Shown here: positions 16,850 to 26,141 of the stretch, one piece after another
How the letters are laid out: each line of letters opens with the position of its first letter
How positions within the stretch are numbered: position 1 is the first letter of the stretch
Source: an uncultured Alphaproteobacteria bacterium
Lineage (GTDB): Bacteria; Pseudomonadota; Alphaproteobacteria; GCA-2731375
Length of the DNA: 64,000 bases
Direction: 5' to 3'
Assembly: GCA_951812805.1 (NCBI GenBank)
Contig: CATOSZ010000001.1
Span: 744,001-808,000 of the forward strand
Position numbers and translations under genes: made by a program
The notes under the pieces: generated by a model
Seen by the model: the letters and a program-made list of their open reading frames with translations, nothing else
Told to the model about the DNA's origin: nothing
Databases searched by the model: none

Positions 16850-18301
16850 ATGACCCGCCAACCGATGAACATCCTCTACATCATGTCCGACGAGCATCAG
16901 GCCCGCGCGCTCGGCTGTGCCGGGCACGAGATCGTGCAGACGCCGAACCTCGATGCGCTGGCGGCCGGCGGTACGCGGTTTACCGCGGCCTACACGCCCT
17001 CGCCCATCTGCGTGCCGGCCCGCGCGGCGCTGGCGACCGGGCGGCCGGTGTACGAGACCGGGTACTGGTGCAACGGCTCGCCCTACGACGGGCAGCATCA
17101 GGGCTGGGGCCATATGTTGCAGGCGGCGGGCCACCCCGTGCGCTCCATCGGCAAGTTGCATTACCGCCGTGCCGAGGATCCGACCGGCTTCGACGAACAG
17201 GTCGTGCCGATGCATGTGGTCGACGGCGTCGGCGACATTCTCGGCGCCGTGCGCGACGAGTTGCCGGTGCGCCATCGGACCAGGACACTCAGCGAAGGCA
17301 TCGGCGCGGGCGAGAGCGGCTATACCCGCTACGACCGGCAGATCACGGCGGAGACCTGCCGTTGGCTTAGCCAGGAGGCGGCGGCGCAGGCCAAGCCCTG
17401 GGTGCTGTTCGTCTCCCTGGTCTGCCCGCACTTCCCGCTGATCGCGCCGGAGGACTTCTTCGCCCTCTATCCGCCGGACGCGATGCCGGCGCCGCGCGAC
17501 CGGCCCGAGGACGGCATCGCCCGCCATCCCTGGATCGAGGCGCTGGCGGGTTGCCAGATCTACGACCGCTTCTTCACCGAGGAGACGCGGCGTGTCGCCA
17601 TCGCCGCCTATTACGGGCTCTGCTCCTTCCTCGACGACAATATCGGCCGGATCTTGGCAAGCCTGGAGGCCGCGGGCCTCGCCGGGACGACGCGGGTGAT
17701 CTACACCTCCGACCATGGCGACAGCCTCGGCACGCGCGGCCTGTGGGGCAAATCGACCATGTACGAGGAGGCCGCGGCCGTGCCGCTGATTCTCGCCGGC
17801 CCCGACGTCCCCGCCGGGCGCGAACGGGCGACGCCCGTCACCCTCACCGACCTGCACCCGACCTTCCTGGAGGGTGTCGGCCTCGAGGCGCGCGACGAGA
17901 CGCGATCCGGCCGCTCCCTCTTCGACCTCGCCGCGGGCGACGAGGCGCCGGACCGTGTCGCTTTCTCCGAATATCACGCGGCAGGTGCCATCAGCGGCGC
18001 CTTCATGATCCGCAAGGGCCGCTTCAAGCTGATCCATTACACCGGCTTCGCGCCGGAGCTGTTCGACCTCACGGCGGATCCGCTGGAGCGCCGGGACCTC
18101 GCCGCCGACCCGGCCCATGCCGCGATCCTGGCCGATCTCCAGGGCGAGCTTCGCGCCCGCTGCGATTCCGACGCGGTCGATGCCCGGGCAAAGGCCGACC
18201 AGGCCGCCCTCGTCGCCCGCCATGGCGGGCGCGCCGCGGTCGTCGCGCGCGGCAGCTTCGCCGGCACGCCGGCGCCTGGCGAAAAGCCGGTCTACGGCTG
18301 A
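16850..18301 (+). CDS. sulfatase / alkaline-phosphatase superfamily hydrolase (483 aa)
   Basis: Type I sulfatase fold. Cys54 lies in CVPAR, the C-x-P-x-R motif that is converted to formylglycine for catalysis. Metal ligands are visible in the N-terminal SDEHQ and in TSDHGDSLG in the C half, with GKLHY and GLWGKSTMYEEA also matching the choline-sulfatase/phosphonate monoester hydrolase group. No signal peptide, so it probably acts in the cytoplasm on a small sulfate ester or phosphonate ester. It converges with and overlaps the next gene by 10 bases. Context with TauD and flavin monooxygenases suggests organosulfur scavenging. Confidence 0.9.
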   Translation: MTRQPMNILYIMSDEHQARALGCAGHEIVQTPNLDALAAGGTRFTAAYTPSPICVPARAALATGRPVYETGYWCNGSPYDGQHQGWGHMLQAAGHPVRSIGKLHYRRAEDPTGFDEQVVPMHVVDGVGDILGAVRDELPVRHRTRTLSEGIGAGESGYTRYDRQITAETCRWLSQEAAAQAKPWVLFVSLVCPHFPLIAPEDFFALYPPDAMPAPRDRPEDGIARHPWIEALAGCQIYDRFFTEETRRVAIAAYYGLCSFLDDNIGRILASLEAAGLAGTTRVIYTSDHGDSLGTRGLWGKSTMYEEAAAVPLILAGPDVPAGRERATPVTLTDLHPTFLEGVGLEARDETRSGRSLFDLAAGDEAPDRVAFSEYHAAGAISGAFMIRKGRFKLIHYTGFAPELFDLTADPLERRDLAADPAHAAILADLQGELRARCDSDAVDARAKADQAALVARHGGRAAVVARGSFAGTPAPGEKPVYG

Positions 18302-19377
18302 GCTTGCCCCGAGACCCCTTGTTCGGCGTCCGCCTCGGCGACATAGCGGCGGACGAGGGGGATGAGTTCCGCGCCGTATTGTTCCGCGTCCGGCAGCGGG
18401 TCGTAGCCACGGATCAGCAGGCTGCCGGCGCCGAGCTTGTAATATTCCACCATCGCCCGGGCGACGGTTTCGGGGGAGCCGACCAGCGCCGTCGAATTGC
18501 CGCGCGCGCCGGTCGCCGCCGCCAACGGGGTCCACAGGCAACTGTCGAACACCTCCGCCTTCGCCGCCGCGGCGAGCAGGCGCTGCGAGCCGACGTTCTC
18601 GCGCTGGTCCGGCCCGCGGCCGGAGCGCTGGACCTGTTCCAGAATTCGATGCGCGCGGTCCCAGGCCTTGTCGTCGGTCTCCGCCAGGATGGGCCGGGTC
18701 GAGAGGCTGAAGTCAGGCGTGCGGCCATGCCGGGCGCAGGCTTCACGGACCCGCGCCATGAACCGGGCGGTATCGGCCAGCGGCTCGCCCCAGAGCATGA
18801 AGATGTCGACATGCGGCGCCAGCGCGGCGATCGCCGCATCCGAGCCGCCGCCGCCGTAGATCGGGATATGCGGCTGGCGATGGCAGCGAATATCGGCGTG
18901 CGCCCCTTCGATCGTATAGAACTCGCCCGCGTGATCGAAGGGCCCGGGCTTGGTCCAGCTGCGCCGCAACAGGCCCGCATATTCGTCCAGCCGGCGGTAG
19001 CGGGCGGCGTGGTCGTGCCAGTCGCCGTCTTTCGCCTGGTCGGCGTCGTTGCCGCCGGCGATCAGATGCACCGCCAGGCGGCCCTCGCACATCTGGTCGA
19101 GGGAGGCGAGCTTGCGGGCCGCCAATGTCGGCGCGACGAAGCCGGGCCGGTGCGCCAGCAGAAAGCCGAGCTTTTCCGTCGAGGCGGCCGCCCGGGCGCC
19201 GACGATGAAGCCGTCCGGCGCATCGGCGAAATAGCCGATCAGCACGCGGTCGAAATCCGCCCGCTCGTGCACTCGCGCGGTCTCGGCGACGACCGCGTTG
19301 GAGAAGGCGGGACCTTGGGGCGGAATGATCTCCGACGCGACCCGGGGGGCGATCCAGCCGATCATCTCTACGGGCAT
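18292..19377 (-). CDS. LLM-class flavin-dependent monooxygenase, SsuD-like (361 aa)
   Basis: Bacterial luciferase-like TIM barrel. Features include ADFDRVLIGYFADAPDGFI near the N-terminus, LAHRPGFVAPTLAARKLASL, GRLAVHLIAGGNDADQAKDG and RYRRLDEYAGLLRRSW, all close to alkanesulfonate monooxygenase SsuD, which releases sulfite from sulfonates using reduced FMN. Start ATG 19377 is supported by the family N-terminus; the frame open to 19986 runs under the dioxygenase gene. Its start lies 8 bases from the TauD-like gene end, so both form one minus-strand unit. The sulfonate role is inferred. Confidence 0.88.
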   Translation of the reverse strand: MPVEMIGWIAPRVASEIIPPQGPAFSNAVVAETARVHERADFDRVLIGYFADAPDGFIVGARAAASTEKLGFLLAHRPGFVAPTLAARKLASLDQMCEGRLAVHLIAGGNDADQAKDGDWHDHAARYRRLDEYAGLLRRSWTKPGPFDHAGEFYTIEGAHADIRCHRQPHIPIYGGGGSDAAIAALAPHVDIFMLWGEPLADTARFMARVREACARHGRTPDFSLSTRPILAETDDKAWDRAHRILEQVQRSGRGPDQRENVGSQRLLAAAAKAEVFDSCLWTPLAAATGARGNSTALVGSPETVARAMVEYYKLGAGSLLIRGYDPLPDAEQYGAELIPLVRRYVAEADAEQGVSGQAQP

Positions 19378-19385
19378 GGCGATCC

Positions 19386-20276
19386 TTACTCCGCCGCCCG
19401 GGCCCGGCCGGCGAGGTGGCGCCTCAGCTGCCGGTCGTGCCGGCCCATCGCCGAGTCCCTGGCGGTCTCCGTATAGGGCCGCCAGCGGGGCGCGGCTCCC
19501 TCGACCCGGTCGCCCATTATGGTGACCCGCTCGATCGTCCGTTCGCCGACGAAATCGTTCACCACATAGTGCTGGGTGAAGCGGTTGTCCCACATGCCGA
19601 TCGTGCCCGCCCGCCAGCGATAGCGCACGGTGAAGGTCGGCTGCTTCACCCAATTCGTCAGGTAAGCCAGCAGGTGGTCGCTCTCCTGGCCGTTCATCTC
19701 GACGATGCGCCGGGTGAAGTGCTCGTTCACATAGAGAGCCTTGCGCCCGCTGCCAGGCTCGACGCGGACCAGCGGGTGGATCGCCATGCGGTCGGCCCGG
19801 TCGTGCGGGTGCGCGTCGTGCAGGGCCGAGAGGCCGTCGCAAAGCTCGCGCATCGGCGCCGAGAGGCCTTCGTAAGCGGCGATGAGGTTGGTCCATAGGG
19901 TATCGCCGCCGACCTCGGGGCATTGCTTCATGTTGAGGATCGACATCAAAGAGGGCTCGTCCAGGAAGGTGAGGTCGGTGTGCCATTCATCCGCGATACC
20001 CCCTTCGCTGGCGGCGAGGCGGAACAGCTCGGGATGATCCGCGGGGGTGCGATCCTTCAGGTTGGGATGGCCCTCCAGGCGGCCGAAGTTGCGCCCGAAG
20101 GCGATATGCGTATCGGCGTCCATGTGCTGGTCCGGGAAGAACAGCACCATGTGCGCTTCCAACAGCCGCTTGATCTCGGCGATGTCCGCCGCATCCGCCG
20201 CCGCCAGTGCCGCCCCCGACACCTCCGCACCGAGCGCCGCCGAAAGCCGCGCGACGTCCCAACCGTTCGACGCCAT
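19386..20276 (-). CDS. TauD/TfdA-family 2-oxoglutarate dioxygenase (296 aa)
   Basis: Non-haem Fe(II)/2-oxoglutarate oxygenase. The facial triad is His99 and Asp101 in EWHTDLTF and His236 in NRFTQHYVVND, with Arg250 as the likely 2-oxoglutarate anchor. The fold matches taurine dioxygenase, which hydroxylates next to the sulfonate so that sulfite leaves. The C-terminal Arg/His-rich tail (after about 275) is extra. It is transcribed just ahead of the SsuD-like gene. A sulfonate, sulfate-ester or aryloxy acid could be the substrate. Confidence 0.92.
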   Translation of the reverse strand: MASNGWDVARLSAALGAEVSGAALAAADAADIAEIKRLLEAHMVLFFPDQHMDADTHIAFGRNFGRLEGHPNLKDRTPADHPELFRLAASEGGIADEWHTDLTFLDEPSLMSILNMKQCPEVGGDTLWTNLIAAYEGLSAPMRELCDGLSALHDAHPHDRADRMAIHPLVRVEPGSGRKALYVNEHFTRRIVEMNGQESDHLLAYLTNWVKQPTFTVRYRWRAGTIGMWDNRFTQHYVVNDFVGERTIERVTIMGDRVEGAAPRWRPYTETARDSAMGRHDRQLRRHLAGRARAAE

Positions 20277-20446
20277 GTCCGTGTTCCTCCGCGATCCGGG
20301 GCCTCCGCCCGCCCGTCCTGAAATGATTTTGCCACTTCCGCCGCCGGCGTCCTAGTCCGCGAAGCGAGAACGGGACGGCTTCCCGCCGTTCCGCAAAGGC
20401 GCTAGATTTCCGCGTGCCCGCCACCCGCCAGCTGCCCGAGCCGCTC

Positions 20447-21577
20447 ATGGAACGACGACCGCAAGGCGACAATCCGCTGTTCTCCCGCAATCGCATGAAG
20501 CTCGGCGTGATGGCGATCAACTGTTCGCACGGCTCCACCCCGACGCTCGCCGAGGAGGCCTGGCCGATGCGCTGGGCGGACAACGTCCGCGTGGCGCAGA
20601 TGATGGACGCCGCGGGCATGGAGGCGCTGCTGCCGGTCGGGCGCTGGAAGGGCTACGGCGGGGCGACCGATTTCAACAACCGAACCTTCGAGACGCTGAC
20701 CTGGGCCGCCGGCATCGCCGCCGTCACGGAGCACCTGGCGATCTTCTCGACCCTGCACGTGCCGCTCTACCATCCGGTGCAGGCGGCCAAGCAGGTCGCC
20801 ACCATCGATCACATCTCCGGCGGCCGCTTCGTGTTGAACATCGTCTGCGGCTGGTTCCGCAACGAGTTCGAGATGTTCGGCGCCCCCTGGCGCGACCACG
20901 ACGAGCGCTACGCCTATGCCGAGGAGTGGCTGGCCCTGGTCCGCCGCCTGTGGACCGCGGACGAGGCCTTCGACCACGACGGCAAATACTTCCAGGGCAA
21001 GGCGCTCTGGAGCCAGCCGAAACCGGTGCAGGCCCCCTTTCCGCCGATCATGAACGCCGGCTCCTCCCCCGTCGGCCAGCGCTTCAGCGCGACGAATTGC
21101 GACATGAACTTCGTCATGCTGCGCCAGAAGGACGAGGAAACCGACCGGGCGCAGATCCAGAACCTCAAAGGCATGGCCGCCGAGGCCGGGCGCCCCTCGC
21201 AATGCTGGATCCACGTCTATGTGGTCTGCCGCGAGAGCGAGGCCGAGGCGCGCGCCTACCTCGACCACTATGTCCGCGAGAAGGGCGACTGGGCCGCGGT
21301 GGACAACATGCTCTCGATCTTCGGCATGCAATCGGAAACTTTGGAGCCCGCGGTGATGGAGGCCTTCCGCTTTCACTTCATCGCCGGTCACGGCGGCTAT
21401 CCCCTGGTCGGCACGGCCGAGCAGATCGTCGACCAGATCGACCGGCTTTCGGCGATGGGCGTCGACGGCATGCTGATGAGTTGGGTGGACTACGAAAATG
21501 AATGCCGACAATGGATCGACGAGGTCATGCCGCTGATGGTACAGGCCGGTCAGCGCGAGGCTTTCACACCGGCGTGA
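20447..21577 (+). CDS. LLM-class flavin-dependent oxidoreductase (376 aa)
   Basis: Luciferase-like monooxygenase with LGVMAINCSHGSTPTLAEEA near the start, the DHISGGRFVLNIVCGWFRNE motif shared by RutA/SsuD relatives, and GTAEQIVDQIDRL near the end. It probably uses reduced FMN to oxidise a C-N, C-S or C-C bond. ATG 20447 is chosen because family similarity begins a few residues later; GTG 20414 would add 11 residues, and neither has a strong ribosome site. Divergent from the TauD gene and followed 63 bases later by the MaoC and lyase genes. Confidence 0.88.
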   Translation: MERRPQGDNPLFSRNRMKLGVMAINCSHGSTPTLAEEAWPMRWADNVRVAQMMDAAGMEALLPVGRWKGYGGATDFNNRTFETLTWAAGIAAVTEHLAIFSTLHVPLYHPVQAAKQVATIDHISGGRFVLNIVCGWFRNEFEMFGAPWRDHDERYAYAEEWLALVRRLWTADEAFDHDGKYFQGKALWSQPKPVQAPFPPIMNAGSSPVGQRFSATNCDMNFVMLRQKDEETDRAQIQNLKGMAAEAGRPSQCWIHVYVVCRESEAEARAYLDHYVREKGDWAAVDNMLSIFGMQSETLEPAVMEAFRFHFIAGHGGYPLVGTAEQIVDQIDRLSAMGVDGMLMSWVDYENECRQWIDEVMPLMVQAGQREAFTPA

Positions 21578-21640
21578 CGGCGAGAACCAAGGGCCGCCCG
21601 GCGGCCGCCCGGAAACGAGACGACGAGAGGAGACGACCCC

Positions 21641-22093
21641 ATGAGCGGACTTTACTTCGAGGACTTCGAGATCGGCCAGGAGTTCAACCACGCCATCACC
21701 CGCACGGTGACGGAGATGGACAACATCATGTTCAGCGCGCTGACGCACAATCCCCAGCCCCTGCATCTGGACGAGGAATTCTCCAAAGGCACGGAGTTCG
21801 GCCAGCGCATCGTCAACAGCCTGTTCACCCTCGGCCTGGTGATCGGCGTTTCGGTCGGCGATACCACGCTCGGCACCACGGTCGCCAACCTCGGCATGAC
21901 CGACGTCCGCTTCATCAATCCGGTCTTCCACGGCGATACCATCCGCTCGATGACCCGGGTCATGGAGAAGCGCGAGAGCAAATCGCGCCCCGATGCCGGC
22001 ATCGTCAATTTCGAGCACTTCGGCTACAACCAGCGCAACGAGGAAATCGCCTATTGCAAGCGCGCCGGCCTGATGCGCAGGCGCCCGGTCTGA
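21641..22093 (+). CDS. MaoC family hot-dog-fold dehydratase (150 aa)
   Basis: Single hot-dog-domain enoyl-CoA hydratase. The active-site loop THNPQPLHLDEEF (36-47) is the variant found in mesaconyl/itaconyl-CoA hydratase-like proteins, where classical R-hydratases have D-x-N-P-x-H. It should hydrate or dehydrate a branched dicarboxylyl-CoA. GAGGAG precedes the ATG. It lies 48 bases before a CitE-like lyase, the usual partner: dehydratase and lyase together cleave a hydroxyacyl-CoA such as methylmalyl- or citramalyl-CoA. The exact ester is not determined. Confidence 0.88.
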   Translation: MSGLYFEDFEIGQEFNHAITRTVTEMDNIMFSALTHNPQPLHLDEEFSKGTEFGQRIVNSLFTLGLVIGVSVGDTTLGTTVANLGMTDVRFINPVFHGDTIRSMTRVMEKRESKSRPDAGIVNFEHFGYNQRNEEIAYCKRAGLMRRRPV

Positions 22094-22141
22094 GGTTCTC
22101 GTCTCCAGCGGCCCGGCCGGCCCGAATAAAGGACACCCACT

Positions 22142-23038
22142 ATGAGCCTACGCAGCATGCTGTTCGTCCCCGGCGACAGCGACCGCAAGATGAGCAAGAT
22201 CGCCGACAGCGACGCCGACGCCATCATTCTCGATCTCGAAGACTCGGTCTCCAAAGACCGCACCCACATCGCCCGCGACATGGTGCGCGAGTTCATGAGC
22301 GCGACGCCCGACCGCTCGCGCCGCCAGCTCTGGGTCCGCATCAACCCGCTGGACACGGACCTGGCCTTGCCGGACCTCGCCGGCATCATGGCCGGCGCGC
22401 CGGACGGCATCCTCCTGCCGAAGCCCGACGATGCGGGCGACGCCGTCACGCTCGCCCACTATCTCTCGGCGCTGGAGGCGCGCGAGGGGCTGGAACCCGG
22501 CCAGACCAAGATCCTCGCGGTGGCGACGGAAACGGCACACACCCTCTTCACACTGCACAGCTACGTCGGCGCCACGGACCGGCTCTACGGCATGACCTGG
22601 GGGGCGGAGGATTTGTCCGCCGCACTCGGCGCCTTCACCAACCAGGCGCCCGACGGCTCGGGCTACGACGATATCTTCAAGCTCGCCCGCTCGCTCTGCC
22701 TCGCCGCCTGCAAAGCCGCGGAGGTCGAGCCGCTCGGCTCCGTCTATCCCGATTTCCGAGATTCCGACGGCCTGGCGGCGGAAGCCCGGCACGACCGGCA
22801 GTCCGGCTTCACCGGCAAGATCGCCATTCACCCGGCGCAGGTCCCGATCATCAACGACGCCTTCACGCCGTCGGCCGACGAGGTCGCGCATGCCCGGCGC
22901 GTGATCCAGATCTTCGACGACAATCCGGGTGCCGGCACGCTTGCGATGGACGGCAAGATGCTCGACATGCCGCACCTCAAACAGGCCCGCGCCATCCTGG
23001 AAATGGCCCGAATGGCGGCGGCGCGCGCGGCCGGCTAA
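22142..23038 (+). CDS. HpcH/HpaI aldolase / CitE-like CoA-ester lyase (298 aa)
   Basis: TIM-barrel lyase of the CitE/malyl-CoA lyase group: LRSMLFVPGDSDRKM at the N-terminus, ILDLEDSV with metal and CoA contacts, VRINPLDT, the Glu-containing AVATETAHTL, WGAEDLSAALGA and GKIAIHPAQVPIIN. It catalyses Mg-dependent retro-aldol or Claisen cleavage of hydroxyacyl-CoA esters to acetyl-CoA or similar plus an oxoacid. It is expressed with the MaoC-type dehydratase just upstream. Substrate could be malyl-, methylmalyl- or citramalyl-CoA. Confidence 0.92.
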   Translation: MSLRSMLFVPGDSDRKMSKIADSDADAIILDLEDSVSKDRTHIARDMVREFMSATPDRSRRQLWVRINPLDTDLALPDLAGIMAGAPDGILLPKPDDAGDAVTLAHYLSALEAREGLEPGQTKILAVATETAHTLFTLHSYVGATDRLYGMTWGAEDLSAALGAFTNQAPDGSGYDDIFKLARSLCLAACKAAEVEPLGSVYPDFRDSDGLAAEARHDRQSGFTGKIAIHPAQVPIINDAFTPSADEVAHARRVIQIFDDNPGAGTLAMDGKMLDMPHLKQARAILEMARMAAARAAG

Positions 23039-23058
23039 CCCGGGCCGCGCCCGCGCCG

Positions 23059-23988
23059 TCAGACATTCAGGAAGTTCAATCCCAGGCCCGGGCGCGGCCA
23101 CTCGCAGGCAAGCAGGGTGCCGTGCCAGGACTGCGTGATGAAGGCCGTGCGCAGATCGGCGCCGCCGAAGCAGATGTTGGTTGTGTACCAGGCGTCCGGT
23201 GCGTCGATATGCTCGATCTCCCCGCCGTCGGGGGTCATCACGGTGATGCCGCCGTTCATCAAGGTGGCGATGCAGATCCGCCCGTCGGCCTCGACCGCCA
23301 GGCTGTCGAAGTTGCGGAAGCCCGTGGTATTGCCGACCAGCCAGCCGCCGTGCGGCGAGGGGAAGGGCTGTTTCTTAAGCCGGCCCGGCGCCTCGATGTC
23401 GAAGGCCCACAGGCGGCCGGTATGGGTTTCCGCGACATAGAGCGTCGTCTCGTCGGGGGAGAGGCCGATCCCGTTCGGCGTGATCATCGGATAGGCGACC
23501 CGCTCGATATGGCCGCCGTCGATGGTGGCGTAGAAGATGCCGGTCCGGTCCCAGTCGTCCGCCCGCACCTTGCCGAGATCGGTGAAGTAGAAGCCGCCCT
23601 GGCGGTCGAAGACGATGTCGTTCGGCCCGCGGATCGCCATATCAGGCGTGCTGGCATAGAGCGTCTCGACCGCGCCGGTCTCCAGGTCGACCGCCTGGAT
23701 CGATCCGGTGGTGTAGTCCGCCGCCTGGCCGATAGAGCGCATGCCCGGACCGCCCTCCTCGTAATGCCAGGCGAAGCAGCCGTTGTTGCAGATGTAGCAG
23801 CGCCCGTCCGGGCCCATCGCGGCACCGTTCGGCCCGCCGCCGGTTTCGGCCACCACCTCCACCGTGCCGTCGGGCTGGACGCGGCTCAACGTGCCGCGTT
23901 CGATCTCGACCAGCAGGACCGAACCGTCGGGCATGGCGATCGGCCCCTCGGGAAATCGCAGGCCGGTAGCGATGGTGCGGTAGTCCAT
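23059..23988 (-). CDS. SMP-30/gluconolactonase-family lactonase (309 aa)
   Basis: Six-bladed beta-propeller lactonase. The metal-binding Glu of FPEGP (about 13), Asn of RGPNDIVFD and of TPNGIGLSPDE, and the Asp of FRNFDSLAVE or of the preceding loop match the family's divalent-metal site. Such enzymes open sugar or aldono-lactones. Start ATG 23988 has AGGAG 8 bases upstream; the frame to 24222 continues under gmk. It converges with the lyase gene, 20 bases apart. No sugar dehydrogenase lies beside it, so the lactone is unknown. Confidence 0.9.
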   Translation of the reverse strand: MDYRTIATGLRFPEGPIAMPDGSVLLVEIERGTLSRVQPDGTVEVVAETGGGPNGAAMGPDGRCYICNNGCFAWHYEEGGPGMRSIGQAADYTTGSIQAVDLETGAVETLYASTPDMAIRGPNDIVFDRQGGFYFTDLGKVRADDWDRTGIFYATIDGGHIERVAYPMITPNGIGLSPDETTLYVAETHTGRLWAFDIEAPGRLKKQPFPSPHGGWLVGNTTGFRNFDSLAVEADGRICIATLMNGGITVMTPDGGEIEHIDAPDAWYTTNICFGGADLRTAFITQSWHGTLLACEWPRPGLGLNFLNV

Positions 23989-24074
23989 GGTGCAGCTCCT
24001 CGATTGCGCGTGTCCCGGCCAGCATACGCCGCCGGCCGTGAAAAATCGCCGGCCCGCGCGCGCCGCAACCCGGG

Positions 24075-24713
24075 CTATCGGCCCTCGCGCAGGCCCTTGA
24101 CGAAATCCAGCAGGCCGAGCTGGCGTTCCCGGCGCTGGCGCTCGGCGACCAGGATGGCATGGACCTCGTCCGTGCAGGCCTCGACGTCGTCGTTCACGAC
24201 GATGTAGTCGTATTCCGCCCAATGGCTGATCTCGTCGGACGCCCGGCTCATGCGGCGGCGCACCACCTCGTCGGGATCCGAGGCCCGGCTCACCAGGCGC
24301 CGCTCCAGGTCGCGGGTCGAGGGCGGCAAAATGAAGATCGAGACCAGATCGGTGCGGGCGTTCTGCGCCAGCTGCTGCGTGCCCTGCCAGTCGATGTCGA
24401 ACAGTACGTCGCGACCCTGGGCGAGCTCCGCCTCCACGCTCGCCGCCGGCGTGCCGTAATAGTGATCGAAGACCTTGGCATGTTCGAGCAGCTCGCGCCG
24501 GTTGACCATCAGGCCGAATTCTTCGGCGTCGATGAAGCTGTAGTCGATGCCGTCGCGCTCCCCCGGGCGGGGCGTGCGGGTGGTGACGGAGACGGACATG
24601 CGGAGCGCGGAATCACGGCGCAGCAGCTCGCGGCTGATCGTGGTCTTGCCGGCGCCCGACGGCGAGGAGAGCACCAGCATCAGCCCCCGGCGATGAATCC
24701 GCAGTCGCTGCAT
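24075..24713 (-). CDS. gmk: guanylate kinase (212 aa)
   Basis: Essential enzyme converting GMP and ATP to GDP and ADP. P-loop SSPSGAGKTT at residues 16-25, GMP-binding SVTTRTPRPGERDGIDY and GTPAASVEAELAQGRDV, lid FILPPSTRDLERRL. Length is normal. Downstream of yicC by 15 bases, an arrangement common in alphaproteobacteria. ATG 24713 is used; a start at 24680 (MLVLSS) is possible. Confidence 0.96.
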   Translation of the reverse strand: MQRLRIHRRGLMLVLSSPSGAGKTTISRELLRRDSALRMSVSVTTRTPRPGERDGIDYSFIDAEEFGLMVNRRELLEHAKVFDHYYGTPAASVEAELAQGRDVLFDIDWQGTQQLAQNARTDLVSIFILPPSTRDLERRLVSRASDPDEVVRRRMSRASDEISHWAEYDYIVVNDDVEACTDEVHAILVAERQRRERQLGLLDFVKGLREGR

Positions 24714-24728
24714 CTCTCCGGCGGCCTC

Positions 24729-25616
24729 CTACTCGATGTTCTGGACCTGCTCGCGGAAGCGATCGATGATCACCTTCAGGTCGAGGCCGATCCGCGTCAG
24801 CTCGATGTCGCCCGATTTCGAGGTCAGGGTGTTGGCCTCGCGGTTGAACTCCTGGGTCAAGAAGTCGAGCCGGCGGCCGACCGGACCGCCCTCGGCCAGC
24901 AGCTCGCGGGCCTGCGCGATATGGGCGACCAGGCGGTCCAGCTCCTCGCCGACATCCGCCTTCACGGCGAGCAACGCCAGCTCCTGCGCGAGGCGATCCT
25001 CCGACAGGCCGGTGCGCTCCTCCAGCAGCACGCGCAGCTGCCCCGCGAGCCGCGCCCGCGCCGCCTCGGGCCGCGCGCCCGCGCTGTCGGCGGCGCTCGC
25101 CACCAGGCTCGCCATCTCGTCCAGCTGCCCGCCCAGCACTTGGGCGAGCCGCGCGCCCTCCTCGCGCCGGGCGGCGACCAGACCGGCGACCGCCGCGTCC
25201 AAACTCGCCAGCAGGGCCGCATGGCGCGCCTCGCGGGTCTTCTCGTCCTCGCCCCGCTCGACCGGTTCGACCACGCCGCGCACGCCGAGCAGCCCGTCGA
25301 TCGAGAGCCCGGCCTCCGGCAAACTCTCACGCAGCGCCTGCGCCCGGGCGACGAGCTCGGCCAGCACGGTTTCGTTGATGCGGACCTCCTCGGCCCCACC
25401 GGCACGCTCGATCCTGAGCGTGAGATTGACGTTGCCCCGCGCCAGCGCCGTGGTCAGCCGCTTGCGGGCCGGCGCCTCCAGGGCATCGAAACCGTTCGGC
25501 ATGCGGCAGCGCACATCCAGGCCCCGCCCATTGACGCTGCGCGCCTCCCAGGCCCAAGCCAACGCCTCGACGGCCCCCTCGGCCCGCCCGAACCCGGTCA
25601 TCGACGCCAGACTCAT
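24729..25616 (-). CDS. yicC: YicC/YloC family endoribonuclease (295 aa)
   Basis: Begins SLASMTGFGRAEG, the diagnostic N-terminus of YicC/YloC, with a long coiled middle region (about 150-230) and a C-terminus ending in GDIELTRIGLDLKVIIDRFR and REQVQNIE, the conserved metal-site tail. YicC-type proteins are endoribonucleases involved in RNA turnover. The start is placed at 25616 because the extra 30 residues upstream lack family similarity. It is co-transcribed with gmk. Confidence 0.94.
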   Translation of the reverse strand: MSLASMTGFGRAEGAVEALAWAWEARSVNGRGLDVRCRMPNGFDALEAPARKRLTTALARGNVNLTLRIERAGGAEEVRINETVLAELVARAQALRESLPEAGLSIDGLLGVRGVVEPVERGEDEKTREARHAALLASLDAAVAGLVAARREEGARLAQVLGGQLDEMASLVASAADSAGARPEAARARLAGQLRVLLEERTGLSEDRLAQELALLAVKADVGEELDRLVAHIAQARELLAEGGPVGRRLDFLTQEFNREANTLTSKSGDIELTRIGLDLKVIIDRFREQVQNIE

Positions 25617-25753
25617 GGCCGGAACCACCCGGGGTAACGACTGGCCTGTGGGGCGCGGCGGGGCATGCTTTTCTCTAGATCTGGGGGCGAATAGAGCCGT
25701 GGCCACTATATGCCCTGGTATGGCATGGAGGCAAGCGGTCGGCGGCCCGCGGC

Positions 25754-26128
25754 CTACACCCCCTCCTCCGCCCGCACGAAGGCCCAGCGTTCGTGTTCCG
25801 TCGTCAAACGGCGGTTGCGGTGGCCCTTGCCGTGGGTGTCTTCGACCAGCAGGACGTCGCCCGGGCGCAGGACGCGCTTTTCGCCGTCGCTCACCTCGAT
25901 CTCGGTTTCACCGATGAGCCACATCACATATTGCCGGCGCGGCGCCGTGTGCCAGCGGCCCTGCGGATCGGCGTCGCCGAGCGGTTCGGTCACGCGGAAG
26001 GCGAGGCCGCCGGGGGCCGCCAGCAATTCGCTATAGGCGGCGTTGTCGCGGTGCTCGACATAGCCGATCTCGTGGCTGTCGAAGTGGGATTCGCCGGCGG
26101 CGTCGGCCCAGATGCGGGTGATCTTCAT
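25754..26128 (-). CDS. cupin domain protein (124 aa)
   Basis: Small single-domain cupin: RQYVMWLIGETEIEVSDGEK and RVLRPGDVLLVEDTHGKGHR form the two beta motifs. The usual His residues of motif 1 are partly replaced, while EDTHGKGH in motif 2 keeps a His pair, so metal binding is uncertain. ATG 26128 is preferred over the longer frame to 26164, which overlaps nothing useful. Last gene of the thiolase, DUF35, cupin unit, 13 bases after DUF35. It may act as an isomerase or sensor in that pathway. Confidence 0.82.
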   Translation of the reverse strand: MKITRIWADAAGESHFDSHEIGYVEHRDNAAYSELLAAPGGLAFRVTEPLGDADPQGRWHTAPRRQYVMWLIGETEIEVSDGEKRVLRPGDVLLVEDTHGKGHRNRRLTTEHERWAFVRAEEGV

Positions 26129-26141
26129 CGCATTTCTTCCC

